Shown: positions 1 to 6,093 of the stretch, in pieces
Layout: every line of letters starts with the position of its first letter
Numbering within the stretch: the first letter of the stretch is position 1
Origin: an uncultured Opitutales bacterium
Lineage (GTDB): Bacteria; Verrucomicrobiota; Verrucomicrobiia; Opitutales; Intestinicryptomonadaceae
Assembly: GCA_900547395.1 (NCBI GenBank)
Contig: URGP01000027.1
Span: forward strand, 1-13,656
Direction: 5' to 3'
DNA: 13,656 nt
Made by a program: the position numbers and the translations under genes
The notes under the pieces: model-generated
Databases searched by the model: none
Told to the model about the DNA's origin: nothing
Seen by the model: only the letters and a program-made list of their open reading frames with translations

Positions 1-32
1 CGCAATATTTTCATATTGCGTTTTTATATTTT
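1..32 (+). terminator. Rho-independent terminator of a gene left of the window
   Basis: A perfect 8-bp stem (CGCAATAT at 1-8, ATATTGCG at 13-20) encloses a TTTC loop and is followed by a T-rich run at 21-32. The T-run lies 3' on the plus strand, so the element would stop a plus-strand transcript entering from the left. It could also serve the minus-strand gene ending at 54, but no T-run for that direction is visible because the window ends. Confidence 0.7.
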
Positions 33-53
33 GCGATTTTCAGCAAGGCAGGG

Positions 54-617
54 TTATTTTTTATAGCCGCACTTCGGGCATACGCCCTTTTCGTTCATCA
101 AAATTCCGCATAGCGGGCATCTGTCTTTTGTTTCGCTTGGCTTAAACTCTTCGCTTGCGACGTTAACTCCGCTCGTAAACGTGATTTTTGAGATGTTCAG
201 CTTGTCTTTTAGAAGCTCATAAACAATCTTTATCATTCCTTCTACCGTCATTGTTTCTTTTGTGACAACCAATCTGCAATCGGGATAAGCGGTTGCAAGC
301 TCGGTTTTAAAGGCACATCCTTTCATTGTGTTCGTGGGAGTTCCGTTTTTTATGCCTTGTTTTTCATAGACATCCAAAATCGCAGGCAAGAGAGGATCGT
401 CCTGCCTTAAAATAAGGGAGTGGTCGAAGTTTTTCAATGTTTCCCATGCAATTTTTTTAATTTCATTGCAAGGAAACACCATATTGACACCCTCATTTAC
501 GCTGTCTTCGACTTCAATTGTCAAAATGCCCGTATGCCCGTGCAGATATTGGGCTTCTCCTTTAAAGCCGTAAAACCTGTGGGCGTACTGCAAGTCCAAT
601 GTTGTAATAGATTTCAT
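54..617 (-). CDS. PTPS/QueD-family T-fold protein with C-terminal zinc ribbon
   Basis: A 187-residue protein of the 6-pyruvoyl/6-carboxy-tetrahydropterin synthase family. QueD members convert dihydroneopterin triphosphate to 6-carboxytetrahydropterin, an early step to 7-deazaguanines such as queuosine. Seen: zinc-ligand histidines H13, H26 and H28 (YAHRF, LHGH), the Asp-His pair D65-H66 (NFDHSL) and a TVEGM segment (E126) resembling the family PTxEN. The C-terminus has a CPLC...CPKC zinc ribbon (C167, C170, C180, C183). It is longer than typical QueD (about 120 residues) because of an insert around 72-112 and the ribbon. Odd: the position of the catalytic Cys, four residues before HGH, is Ala22, and the C-terminal Glu that anchors the pterin (ET motif) appears replaced by TSG at 148-150. 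The fold is therefore confident but the reaction is not. The start is supported by AAAGGA at 626-631, 8 nt upstream. A Fur-like box lies 68 bp upstream. Confidence 0.8.
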   Translation of the reverse strand: MKSITTLDLQYAHRFYGFKGEAQYLHGHTGILTIEVEDSVNEGVNMVFPCNEIKKIAWETLKNFDHSLILRQDDPLLPAILDVYEKQGIKNGTPTNTMKGCAFKTELATAYPDCRLVVTKETMTVEGMIKIVYELLKDKLNISKITFTSGVNVASEEFKPSETKDRCPLCGILMNEKGVCPKCGYKK

Positions 618-625
618 GATTTATT

Positions 626-631
626 TCCTTT
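626..631 (-). promoter_or_regulatory. Ribosome binding site of the PTPS-like gene
   Basis: Read on the minus strand the sequence is AAAGGA, 8 nt before the ATG at 617. It fixes the start of the PTPS-like gene. Confidence 0.6.
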
Positions 632-660
632 TGTGTGTTAGATTTTTTAAAGAAAACCAT

Positions 661-686
661 TTGTATTTCTATTTTGTAAAATACAA
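661..686. promoter_or_regulatory. Perfect 8-bp dyad upstream of the PTPS-like gene
   Basis: TTGTATTT (661-668) and AAATACAA (679-686) form a perfect inverted repeat with a 10-nt centre. It lies between the start codon at 617 and the Fur-like box and overlaps that box by two bases. It could be an operator for a dimeric regulator or a hairpin in the mRNA leader. No regulator can be assigned from the sequence. Confidence 0.4.
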
Positions 687-703
687 TAACGATTTTCATT
701 ATC
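685..703 (-). promoter_or_regulatory. Candidate Fur box
   Basis: The minus strand reads GATAATGAAAATCGTTATT and matches the E. coli Fur consensus GATAATGATAATCATTATC at 16 of 19 positions. It lies 68 bp upstream of the PTPS-like start. It sits just downstream of a possible minus-strand promoter (TTGACG at 735-740, TAAAAA at 711-716, spacer 18), so a bound repressor would block initiation. Another Fur-family protein such as Zur could be the real binder. The surrounding A/T-rich DNA raises the chance of a fortuitous match. Confidence 0.5.
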
Positions 704-710
704 ATTTTTA

Positions 711-740
711 TTTTTAAAAAAATTCCACACTCATCGTCAA
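711..740 (-). promoter_or_regulatory. Possible promoter of the PTPS-like gene
   Basis: On the minus strand TTGACG (735-740, five of six to the -35 consensus) is followed after 18 bp by TAAAAA (711-716, four of six to the -10 consensus). Predicted initiation near 704 falls at the edge of the Fur-like box. An alternative -10, GATAAT, lies inside that box. The match is modest. Confidence 0.3.
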
Positions 741-1005
741 GAAAAATATGAGAAAAGTTTTAATTATATTTACTGGTTTTATTTGAAAACCCTTCTTAAT
801 TCTTGCATTTTAGATTTTATCTAAACCGCACAAACCGGTTATTTCTGTAAGCTTTGGAGTTTCTCGCCTTGAAAGATAGAGAATTTCTAAAAAATTGATT
901 TCTAAAATAAAAATCCAATAAAAAAATAATTTCCCGAAAAGTTTTGCTTTTTTTTAAAAAACAATTTCGATTTTTTTAAAAGAAACATTTGCAACTTTTA
1001 ATCCT

Positions 1006-1821
1006 ATGCCCAAAGAAAAACCATATCGCGGAAGAATAGCTCCTACTCCTTCGGGATTTCTGCACCTTGGGCATGTCGCGACATTCAAAAACGCCTGCGA
1101 AAGGGCAAAAAAGGCGGGTGGAAAAATAGTTTTAAGGATTGAAGACATCGACTCTTCGCGCGTCCGCAAAATTTACGTCGACCAAATTTTTAAAGACTTG
1201 AAATCCGCGGGAATTTCATGGGACGAAGGCGCAAAATCTGGCGGAAAATTCGCCCCCTACTTTCAATCGGAGCGTCTTGATTTATACAAAAAAAGGCTGG
1301 AATTTCTTATATCGAAAGACCTTGTTTACCCGTCATACGCAAGCAGAAGCGAAATAAAATCGAAAGCTGCGATTTCAAAAAATCCCGATTTTCCGGAAGC
1401 AATTTTTCCGCTTGAACTCCGTCCCGAAAAAATAGAAATGCCGAAAGACATTTTTAAGACAAACTGGCGATTTAAAGTTCCGCCAAAAGAAGACATCGAG
1501 TTTTTCGACGAGCTTATGGGTAGCCAAAAATTCACCGCGCAAACAGACTTCGGCGACTTCCTTGTCTGGCGGAAAACGGGAGAGCCAAGCTACGAGCTTG
1601 CAGTGGTTTCCGACGACATCGATATGGAAATCACGGAAGTTGTGAGAGGTTGCGACTTGCTGTTAAGCACGGCGCGGCAAATTCTTCTTTACCGCGCCTT
1701 TGGCAAGACTCCGCCGAAATTCGCGCACTGCCCGCTCCTAAAAGACGGCGGCAAAAAGCTTTCAAAGTCGGTCTTGAAAAATGACTTGAAAAACCCCTTT
1801 TTAGTCAAAAACAATTTTTAG
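1006..1821 (+). CDS. gluQ: Glutamyl-Q tRNA(Asp) synthetase
   Basis: A 271-residue paralogue of the glutamyl-tRNA synthetase catalytic core without an anticodon-binding domain. Family members activate glutamate and attach it to queuosine in the tRNA(Asp) anticodon. Seen: class I signature RIAPTPSGFLHLGH (10-23, HIGH-type HLGH), RIEDID (44-49), a Rossmann-half segment with DFLVW and DDIDMEITEVVRG (182-215), and the KMSKS-type loop KLSKS (251-255). Odd points: the family zinc-site Cys-x-Cys near residue 110 reads PSYAS, with no cysteine. The protein also ends only 16 residues after KLSKS, whereas E. coli GluQ continues roughly 70 residues. Its stop overlaps the convergent rlmD stop by 4 bp. No clear Shine-Dalgarno precedes the ATG, which is chosen because the conserved core begins at residue 10. 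Activity is likely but a reduced C-terminus should be kept in mind. Confidence 0.85.
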   Translation: MPKEKPYRGRIAPTPSGFLHLGHVATFKNACERAKKAGGKIVLRIEDIDSSRVRKIYVDQIFKDLKSAGISWDEGAKSGGKFAPYFQSERLDLYKKRLEFLISKDLVYPSYASRSEIKSKAAISKNPDFPEAIFPLELRPEKIEMPKDIFKTNWRFKVPPKEDIEFFDELMGSQKFTAQTDFGDFLVWRKTGEPSYELAVVSDDIDMEITEVVRGCDLLLSTARQILLYRAFGKTPPKFAHCPLLKDGGKKLSKSVLKNDLKNPFLVKNNF

Positions 1822-1831
1822 CTGACTTTTT
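1803..1831 (+). terminator. Weak hairpin plus T-run at the gluQ/rlmD convergence
   Basis: AGTC (1803-1806) pairs with GACT (1824-1827), and AAAAA (1807-1811) with TTTTT (1815-1819), leaving a 4-nt bulge. TTTT follows at 1828-1831. It could end gluQ transcription, but the stem is A/T rich and lies inside both coding ends. Confidence 0.25.
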
Positions 1832-3056
1832 CGAGAACCGCGACGTTTTCAACGTGCCTTGTCTGAGGGAATAGGTCGAACGGCTGCAGTTTCAAGATTT
1901 TGTATCCCCTTGCAACGAGATACTTCAAGTCCCTCGCCTGCGTGTCGGGCCCGCACGAAACATAAACCAGCTTTTTGGGCGAAAACGCAATAAGCTGCTC
2001 CAAAAACGCCTCGTCGCAACCCGCCCTCGGAGGGTCGATTACCATTGAAGTTTCCTCTCCCTTGAAGGGAATTTCGGCAAATATTTTTTCAGCCTTGCCC
2101 GATATGAATTCGCAGTTTGAAATATTGTTTGATTTTGCATTTTCCTTGGCGCACAAGATGGAATTTTCGCTGATTTCAACGCCCATCACCTTTTCAAAAT
2201 GCCTTGCGCCCCAAAGAGCGAAACCGCCGACGCCGCAATACGCATCAACCAAATATTTTGAGCCTTTCGCCTCGCAAATTGCAAAATCCAAAAGTTCGGG
2301 AAGAATAAACGGATTGTTTTGGAAAAATTCTCCCGCTACGAATTTCAATGTAAGCTCCCCGACTTTTTCAGAGGCAACTTGGCGATTGTCGGTAATGACG
2401 CCCTGCAATGTGTCGCGCAATAAAATCGTTCCACCCCGCTTAAAAGTATTGGCGCGGGCTTTTATTTCATCGCGGATTGCGGGCATTGCTTCATTTATCG
2501 CCTTTGACGCAATCGGGCATTGCGGCACGTCAACTATGACATTCCGCCTGCCCTGCATTATAAAGCCTATCGGCATTTCCCCGTCTTTTCGCGGACGCTC
2601 GTAGTGCGGAGTAAGCTTGGAGCGGTAGCCGAAAATCGCGGGTGATGGATGTGTCGGCTCGACTTTGGCGTCCTTGATTTCCCCTATGCGCTCCATCAAG
2701 TCTTTAATCTGCTTTTGCTTCCATCCAAGCTGTGCTTCGTAGCTTAAATGCTGGTACTGGCAACCGCCGCAAACCCCGAAGAGCGCACACTTAGGCTCAA
2801 TTCTGTCGGCGGAAGGTTTTATGACTTCAATTAAATCTGCCTCTGCATAATTTTTTTGATTGCGGAATACGCGGGCGCGCACCCTTTCTCCCGACAACGC
2901 ATAAGGCACCATCACGACAAAGCCGTCAACCCTGCCGACGCCAAAGCCCAAATTCGTTATGTCGTCGATGTCGAGTTCTATTTCCTGGTGGTATTCAAAA
3001 TGCCCCGCCTTGAAATTGCGCGGAGCTTCAAAAGAGTTTTTGGAAAAGTTATCCAT
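1818..3056 (-). CDS. rlmD: 23S rRNA m5U methyltransferase, RlmD/TrmA family
   Basis: A 412-residue SAM-dependent RNA uracil-C5 methyltransferase. An N-terminal TRAM-like beta domain spans about 22-80. Four cysteines fit the [4Fe-4S] site: C90, C96, C99 (C-x5-C-x2-C) and C180. The Rossmann domain shows FFQNN (244-248), the SAM loop DAYCGVGG (271-278), DPPRAGCDE (341-349), the SCGP nucleophile C368 and the ending HVENV with the likely base E403. All hallmark residues are present, so catalysis is expected. The usual family target is a uridine in 23S rRNA (U1939 for E. coli RlmD). Whether this protein modifies that site, U747 or tRNA U54 cannot be told from sequence alone. Its stop overlaps gluQ's. 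Its start is divergent from the SpoU gene with 49 bp between, and no Shine-Dalgarno is evident. Confidence 0.88.
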   Translation of the reverse strand: MDNFSKNSFEAPRNFKAGHFEYHQEIELDIDDITNLGFGVGRVDGFVVMVPYALSGERVRARVFRNQKNYAEADLIEVIKPSADRIEPKCALFGVCGGCQYQHLSYEAQLGWKQKQIKDLMERIGEIKDAKVEPTHPSPAIFGYRSKLTPHYERPRKDGEMPIGFIMQGRRNVIVDVPQCPIASKAINEAMPAIRDEIKARANTFKRGGTILLRDTLQGVITDNRQVASEKVGELTLKFVAGEFFQNNPFILPELLDFAICEAKGSKYLVDAYCGVGGFALWGARHFEKVMGVEISENSILCAKENAKSNNISNCEFISGKAEKIFAEIPFKGEETSMVIDPPRAGCDEAFLEQLIAFSPKKLVYVSCGPDTQARDLKYLVARGYKILKLQPFDLFPQTRHVENVAVLEKVS

Positions 3057-3105
3057 TGCAAAAGTTTATTTTTTTTATTCTAATTGCGCTCAAAAGATTT
3101 TTCAG

Positions 3106-3918
3106 ATGGAAGAAGAGTTTATACAAAGCAAACAAAATCCACGAATAAAGGCGTTGTCAAGACTTCAAGAGCGTTCGGGCAGAAGAAAGCTCGGACTTTT
3201 CGCCGTAGAGGGGCTCAGGGAGCTTCAAAGGTGCATTTTGGCGGGAGTCGAAGTAAAGGAAATTTATTTTTGCCCCGACATGTTCAAGAGCTTGGAGCAC
3301 AGCGGTTTTATCACGTCGGTGCGCGGGAAAATTCCGCTTTGCAGGGTTTCAGAACAAGCGTTTGAAAAAATCTCAAACCGCGAGGGCTGCGACGGCATTT
3401 TCGGCGTTTGCGAACAGTGGAAAACTTCGCTTAAAGAAATAGTTCTTCCCCAAGACAAGCCCGCGCTGATTTTGGTTGCCGACAGAATTGAAAAACCAGG
3501 CAATCTCGGCGCAATGCTGCGCTCCGCCGACGCGTCGGGAGCGACCGCAGTCTTGCTTTCAAACCCGATAACCGACATCTTCAACCCCTCCGTCATAAGG
3601 GCGTCGCAGGGCGCGGTTTTTTCGCTTAAAATCGCGGAGGCAAGCGAGGGCGAAATTTTTGATTTTCTTAAAGCAAACGGCATAAAAACCTACGCCGCGG
3701 CTCTCGGCGCGACAAAAATCGTATGGGATTGCGATTTTAAAGAATCTTCTGCAATCGTAATGGGTTCTGAAAAAGACGGGCTTCCGCAAGACATAATAGA
3801 CTGGTGCGATGAAATCGTAAAGCTTCCGATGCTCGGTCAAGCCGACAGCCTCAACGTCAACATCGCCGCAACCCTCATTCTTTTTGAAGCCGTAAGGCAA
3901 AGATACAAAAAAATATAG
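3106..3918 (+). CDS. SpoU/TrmH-family RNA 2'-O-methyltransferase
   Basis: A 270-residue SPOUT-class methyltransferase, expected to transfer a methyl from SAM to a ribose 2'-OH in rRNA or tRNA. The N-terminal ~110 residues resemble the substrate-binding domain of TsnR/RlmB-like proteins (FAVEGLRELQ at 32-41). The knotted domain has motif 1 around 128-145 (IEKPGNLGAMLRSAD, N133, R139), motif 2 MGSEKDGLP (219-227) and motif 3 around 241-255 (PMLGQADSLNVNIAA, S248, N250). The frame is open upstream to 2959, but that part is antisense to the rlmD start. ATG 3106 is chosen because the family N-terminus begins there and it leaves a normal 49-bp divergent gap. The Shine-Dalgarno is weak. The exact target (RlmB, TsnR, other) is not resolvable. 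The last codons double as the T-run of the arg terminator on the other strand. Confidence 0.85.
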   Translation: MEEEFIQSKQNPRIKALSRLQERSGRRKLGLFAVEGLRELQRCILAGVEVKEIYFCPDMFKSLEHSGFITSVRGKIPLCRVSEQAFEKISNREGCDGIFGVCEQWKTSLKEIVLPQDKPALILVADRIEKPGNLGAMLRSADASGATAVLLSNPITDIFNPSVIRASQGAVFSLKIAEASEGEIFDFLKANGIKTYAAALGATKIVWDCDFKESSAIVMGSEKDGLPQDIIDWCDEIVKLPMLGQADSLNVNIAATLILFEAVRQRYKKI

Positions 3919-3938
3919 CTTTGGAGTTTTTCCAAAGC
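3907..3938 (-). terminator. Rho-independent terminator of the arg operon
   Basis: A perfect 8-bp stem (GCTTTGGA at 3918-3925, TCCAAAGC at 3931-3938) has a 5-nt loop. Read on the minus strand it is followed by TATATTTTTTT (3907-3917), the classical terminator layout for transcripts leaving argF, whose stop is at 3964. The T-run is the complement of the last SpoU-gene codons. On the plus strand the stem lacks a good T-run, so it may stop that gene less efficiently. Confidence 0.8.
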
Positions 3939-3963
3939 CATATTGAAAATTTGTTGAAATCCG

Positions 3964-4896
3964 TCAGAATTTCAGCCCCGTCAAAATCGCCTTTTGAACA
4001 TGCAGGCGGTTTTCGGCTTCGTCGAAAATTATCGCCTTTTTGCTGTTTAAGACGCCTGCGCTTACTTCTTCGCCTGCGTGTGCGGGCAGGCAGTGCATGA
4101 ATATTGCGCTGTCTTTGGCTTTTGCGAAAAGCTTTTCGTTTACCTGGTAAGGCGACATCGTTTTGATGCGCTCCGCCTTTTCGGCTTCTTTTCCCATGCT
4201 GACCCAAACATCAGTGTAAAGGACATCGGCATTCGTTGCTGCCTTTTCGGGATCAGGCTCGAAAGTCCAAGTAGGATTTAAGTTTGCATCTTCAAAGAAC
4301 TTGTCAAGCTCCTTTGTCGGGCGGAATTCTTCGGGGCCGCTCAAAACGACTTCCAAGCCGAACATTCCACCTGCAAGCGCGAGAGAATAAGCCATATTGC
4401 AAGCAGTATCTCCGTAAAACACGAACTTCCTGCCCTTTATTGCTTCAAGAGTCGGGTTGCCGTTTCCAAAGTGCTCCATCATCGTAAAGATGTCGGTATA
4501 GCTTTGGCAAGGGTGTAGAGCATCTGTAAGCGCGTTTACTACGGGAATGCCCGAATATTTTTTGAAGTCTTCAACAACGTCATGCCCGAATGCCCTGATT
4601 ACGATGCCGTGCAAATACCTGCCCATTACTTTTGCGGTGTCCTCAATGGTTTCACCGCGCGAAATCTGCAAGTCATCGGCTTCCAAAACCATCGGGTTTG
4701 CGCCCAATTCATAGACGCCCGTCTGGAAAGAAAGGCGAGTGCGCGTGCTTTTCTTGAAGAAAATCAAGCCCCACGACTGGTCTTTCAAAACGTCGAGCCT
4801 GCCCGCGCCGCGGATTTTCTTGTAGCGGCTTGCGATGTTAAACACTTCCTTAGCCTCGTCGAAGCTAAAATCTGTCTCTCTTAAAAATGATCTCAT
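3964..4896 (-). CDS. argF: Ornithine carbamoyltransferase
   Basis: A 310-residue cytosolic enzyme forming citrulline from ornithine and carbamoyl phosphate, the step after the acetylated ornithine branch. Seen: the carbamoyl-phosphate loop KSTRTR (49-54), HPCQ (128-131), DVWVSMG (229-235) and the catalytic HCLP (268-271) followed by AHAGEEV. The HCLPAHAGE sequence and the SMG loop fit ordinary ornithine carbamoyltransferase rather than the acetylornithine or succinylornithine variants. Length is normal for the family. It is the last gene of the arg operon. Its ATG overlaps the argD stop as ATGA (4 nt), indicating translational coupling. Confidence 0.95.
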   Translation of the reverse strand: MRSFLRETDFSFDEAKEVFNIASRYKKIRGAGRLDVLKDQSWGLIFFKKSTRTRLSFQTGVYELGANPMVLEADDLQISRGETIEDTAKVMGRYLHGIVIRAFGHDVVEDFKKYSGIPVVNALTDALHPCQSYTDIFTMMEHFGNGNPTLEAIKGRKFVFYGDTACNMAYSLALAGGMFGLEVVLSGPEEFRPTKELDKFFEDANLNPTWTFEPDPEKAATNADVLYTDVWVSMGKEAEKAERIKTMSPYQVNEKLFAKAKDSAIFMHCLPAHAGEEVSAGVLNSKKAIIFDEAENRLHVQKAILTGLKF

Positions 4897-6089
4897 ATTT
4901 CAGATATTGTTTTTTCAAATATTTTGAGTGCCGAATTTACTTCGGATTCCTTTATGTTAAGCGGAGGCAAAAGGCGCAATGCATTCGACCCCGCAGGCAC
5001 TAAAATAAGCCCGTTTTTAATAAGCGCGGAACAGACGTCCGCATTCTTGTAATTATCCTGAAAAAGCACGCCTATCATCAAGCCGACTCCCCTTGCAAGC
5101 TTAATCTTCTGCGGATATTTTTTTGCTATTTTTTGCAATGAAGAAAGCAGCTTTTTGCCGAGCTTTTCAGCGTTTTGGCAAAGCTTTTTCGAGTCGATTT
5201 CGTCCATTACGGCGTTTGCGCAAGCGCAAGCAAGCGGATTTCCGCCAAAAGTCGTGCCGTGAGCCCCGGGTGTAAACAAGTCCTGATACTTCTCGGAAAG
5301 CCAAATTGCGCCAATCGGGAAACCTCCGCCAAGCCCCTTTGCCATTGAAATTGCGTCCGCCTTAACGCCGAACTTTTTAGACGCGCTGAATTTGCCCGTG
5401 CGCCCGACACCGCATTGAACTTCGTCGAACATGAGCATTGCGCCGTGCTTGTCGCAAAGAGAGCGCAAACCCTGCAAAAATTCCTTTGTGGCGGGCAAGA
5501 CTCCGCTTTCGCCCTGTATAGGCTCAACCAAAACTGCGGCAACGTCGTCGCCCATCAAATCTTCAACGGATTTTAAGTTATTAAATTCCGCATAGCTGAA
5601 TTCAGGCATGAGCGGAGAAAACCCCTTTTGGATTTTTTCCTGAGCGGTTGCAGACAATGTGGCAAGCGTCCTGCCGTGAAAGCCGTTTACGGCAACAATC
5701 ACACGAAACTTCCTACCCTCTTCGCCCGACAATTTTTTGCCGTTCAAGCGGGCGGCTTTCAACAATGCCTCGTTTGCCTCCGCTCCCGAATTGCAAAAGA
5801 ATACCTTGCCTTTTCCCATCTCTTTTACGAGATGCTCCGCCGCGTCTGCCTGCGGCGCGTGCATGTAAAGATTGGAGCAATGCCCAAGCGTGTTTGCCTG
5901 CTTAATGAGCGCGTCAACCAGTTTTTTGTTGCAATGCCCGAGACTCAAAACCGCAATGCCGCCGCCGAAGTCGAGATACTTTTTGCCGTTTTCGTCCCAA
6001 ACATGCACGCCCTTGCCTTTTGCAAGCGTAATAGAGCGTTTGCCGTAATTGCCCACCGCGTATTTTTCGTATTTTTCAGAAACTTTCAT
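4893..6089 (-). CDS. argD: Acetylornithine aminotransferase
   Basis: A 398-residue PLP-dependent class III aminotransferase, converting N-acetylglutamate semialdehyde plus glutamate to N-acetylornithine. Seen, numbered from the chosen start: NSGAEAN (100-106, PLP phosphate), FHGRT (137-141), EPIQGE (189-194), FDEVQ with D222 (PLP pyridine nitrogen), SMAKG with Schiff-base K251, and HGTTFGGNP (277-285). The frame is open 35 codons further upstream, but that stretch overlaps argB and resembles nothing in the family. ATG 6089 gives the usual N-terminus (MKVSEKYEKY) and lies 4 nt after the argB stop. Such enzymes often also act in lysine synthesis on succinyl-diaminopimelate, which is possible here but not shown. 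Confidence 0.94.
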   Translation of the reverse strand: MKVSEKYEKYAVGNYGKRSITLAKGKGVHVWDENGKKYLDFGGGIAVLSLGHCNKKLVDALIKQANTLGHCSNLYMHAPQADAAEHLVKEMGKGKVFFCNSGAEANEALLKAARLNGKKLSGEEGRKFRVIVAVNGFHGRTLATLSATAQEKIQKGFSPLMPEFSYAEFNNLKSVEDLMGDDVAAVLVEPIQGESGVLPATKEFLQGLRSLCDKHGAMLMFDEVQCGVGRTGKFSASKKFGVKADAISMAKGLGGGFPIGAIWLSEKYQDLFTPGAHGTTFGGNPLACACANAVMDEIDSKKLCQNAEKLGKKLLSSLQKIAKKYPQKIKLARGVGLMIGVLFQDNYKNADVCSALIKNGLILVPAGSNALRLLPPLNIKESEVNSALKIFEKTISEI

Positions 6090-6093
6090 AATC

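Larger units (their letters stand above)
618..1005. other. AT-rich divergent intergenic region
   Basis: A 388-bp region between the start codons of the PTPS-like gene and gluQ. It is strongly A/T rich with no credible coding sequence. It holds a ribosome binding site for the minus-strand gene, a 26-bp dyad (661-686), a Fur-like box (685-703), a candidate minus-strand promoter, and small inverted repeats: GGTTTT/AAAACC at 775-791 and TTTAGAT/ATCTAAA at 809-825. A 10-bp direct repeat, ATTTCTAAAA, occurs at 883-892 and 898-907. TTGATT (895-900) and TAAAAA (919-924), 18 bp apart, could form a gluQ promoter, but such matches are expected by chance in this base composition. Confidence 0.6.

Noticed and set aside
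618..660. preQ1 riboswitch before the PTPS-like gene
   Set aside because: An A-rich run with CTAA lies before the ribosome binding site, but the required GC-rich stem-loop of a preQ1-I aptamer is missing.
850..862. 13-bp exact match (AGCTTTGGAGTTT) to the arg terminator stem at 3917-3929
   Set aside because: The second copy lacks the complementary arm, so it is not a terminator and the match may be chance.
868..890. CTTGAAA resembling a sigma-32 -35 element
   Set aside because: No CCCCAT-type -10 follows, and the site is upstream of gluQ rather than a chaperone gene.
1975..2604. Open frame antisense to rlmD
   Set aside because: It overlaps the catalytic domain of rlmD and has no family resemblance.
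2959..3105. Upstream extension of the SpoU-family gene
   Set aside because: These 49 codons are antisense to the rlmD start and precede the conserved N-terminus, so ATG 3106 was preferred.
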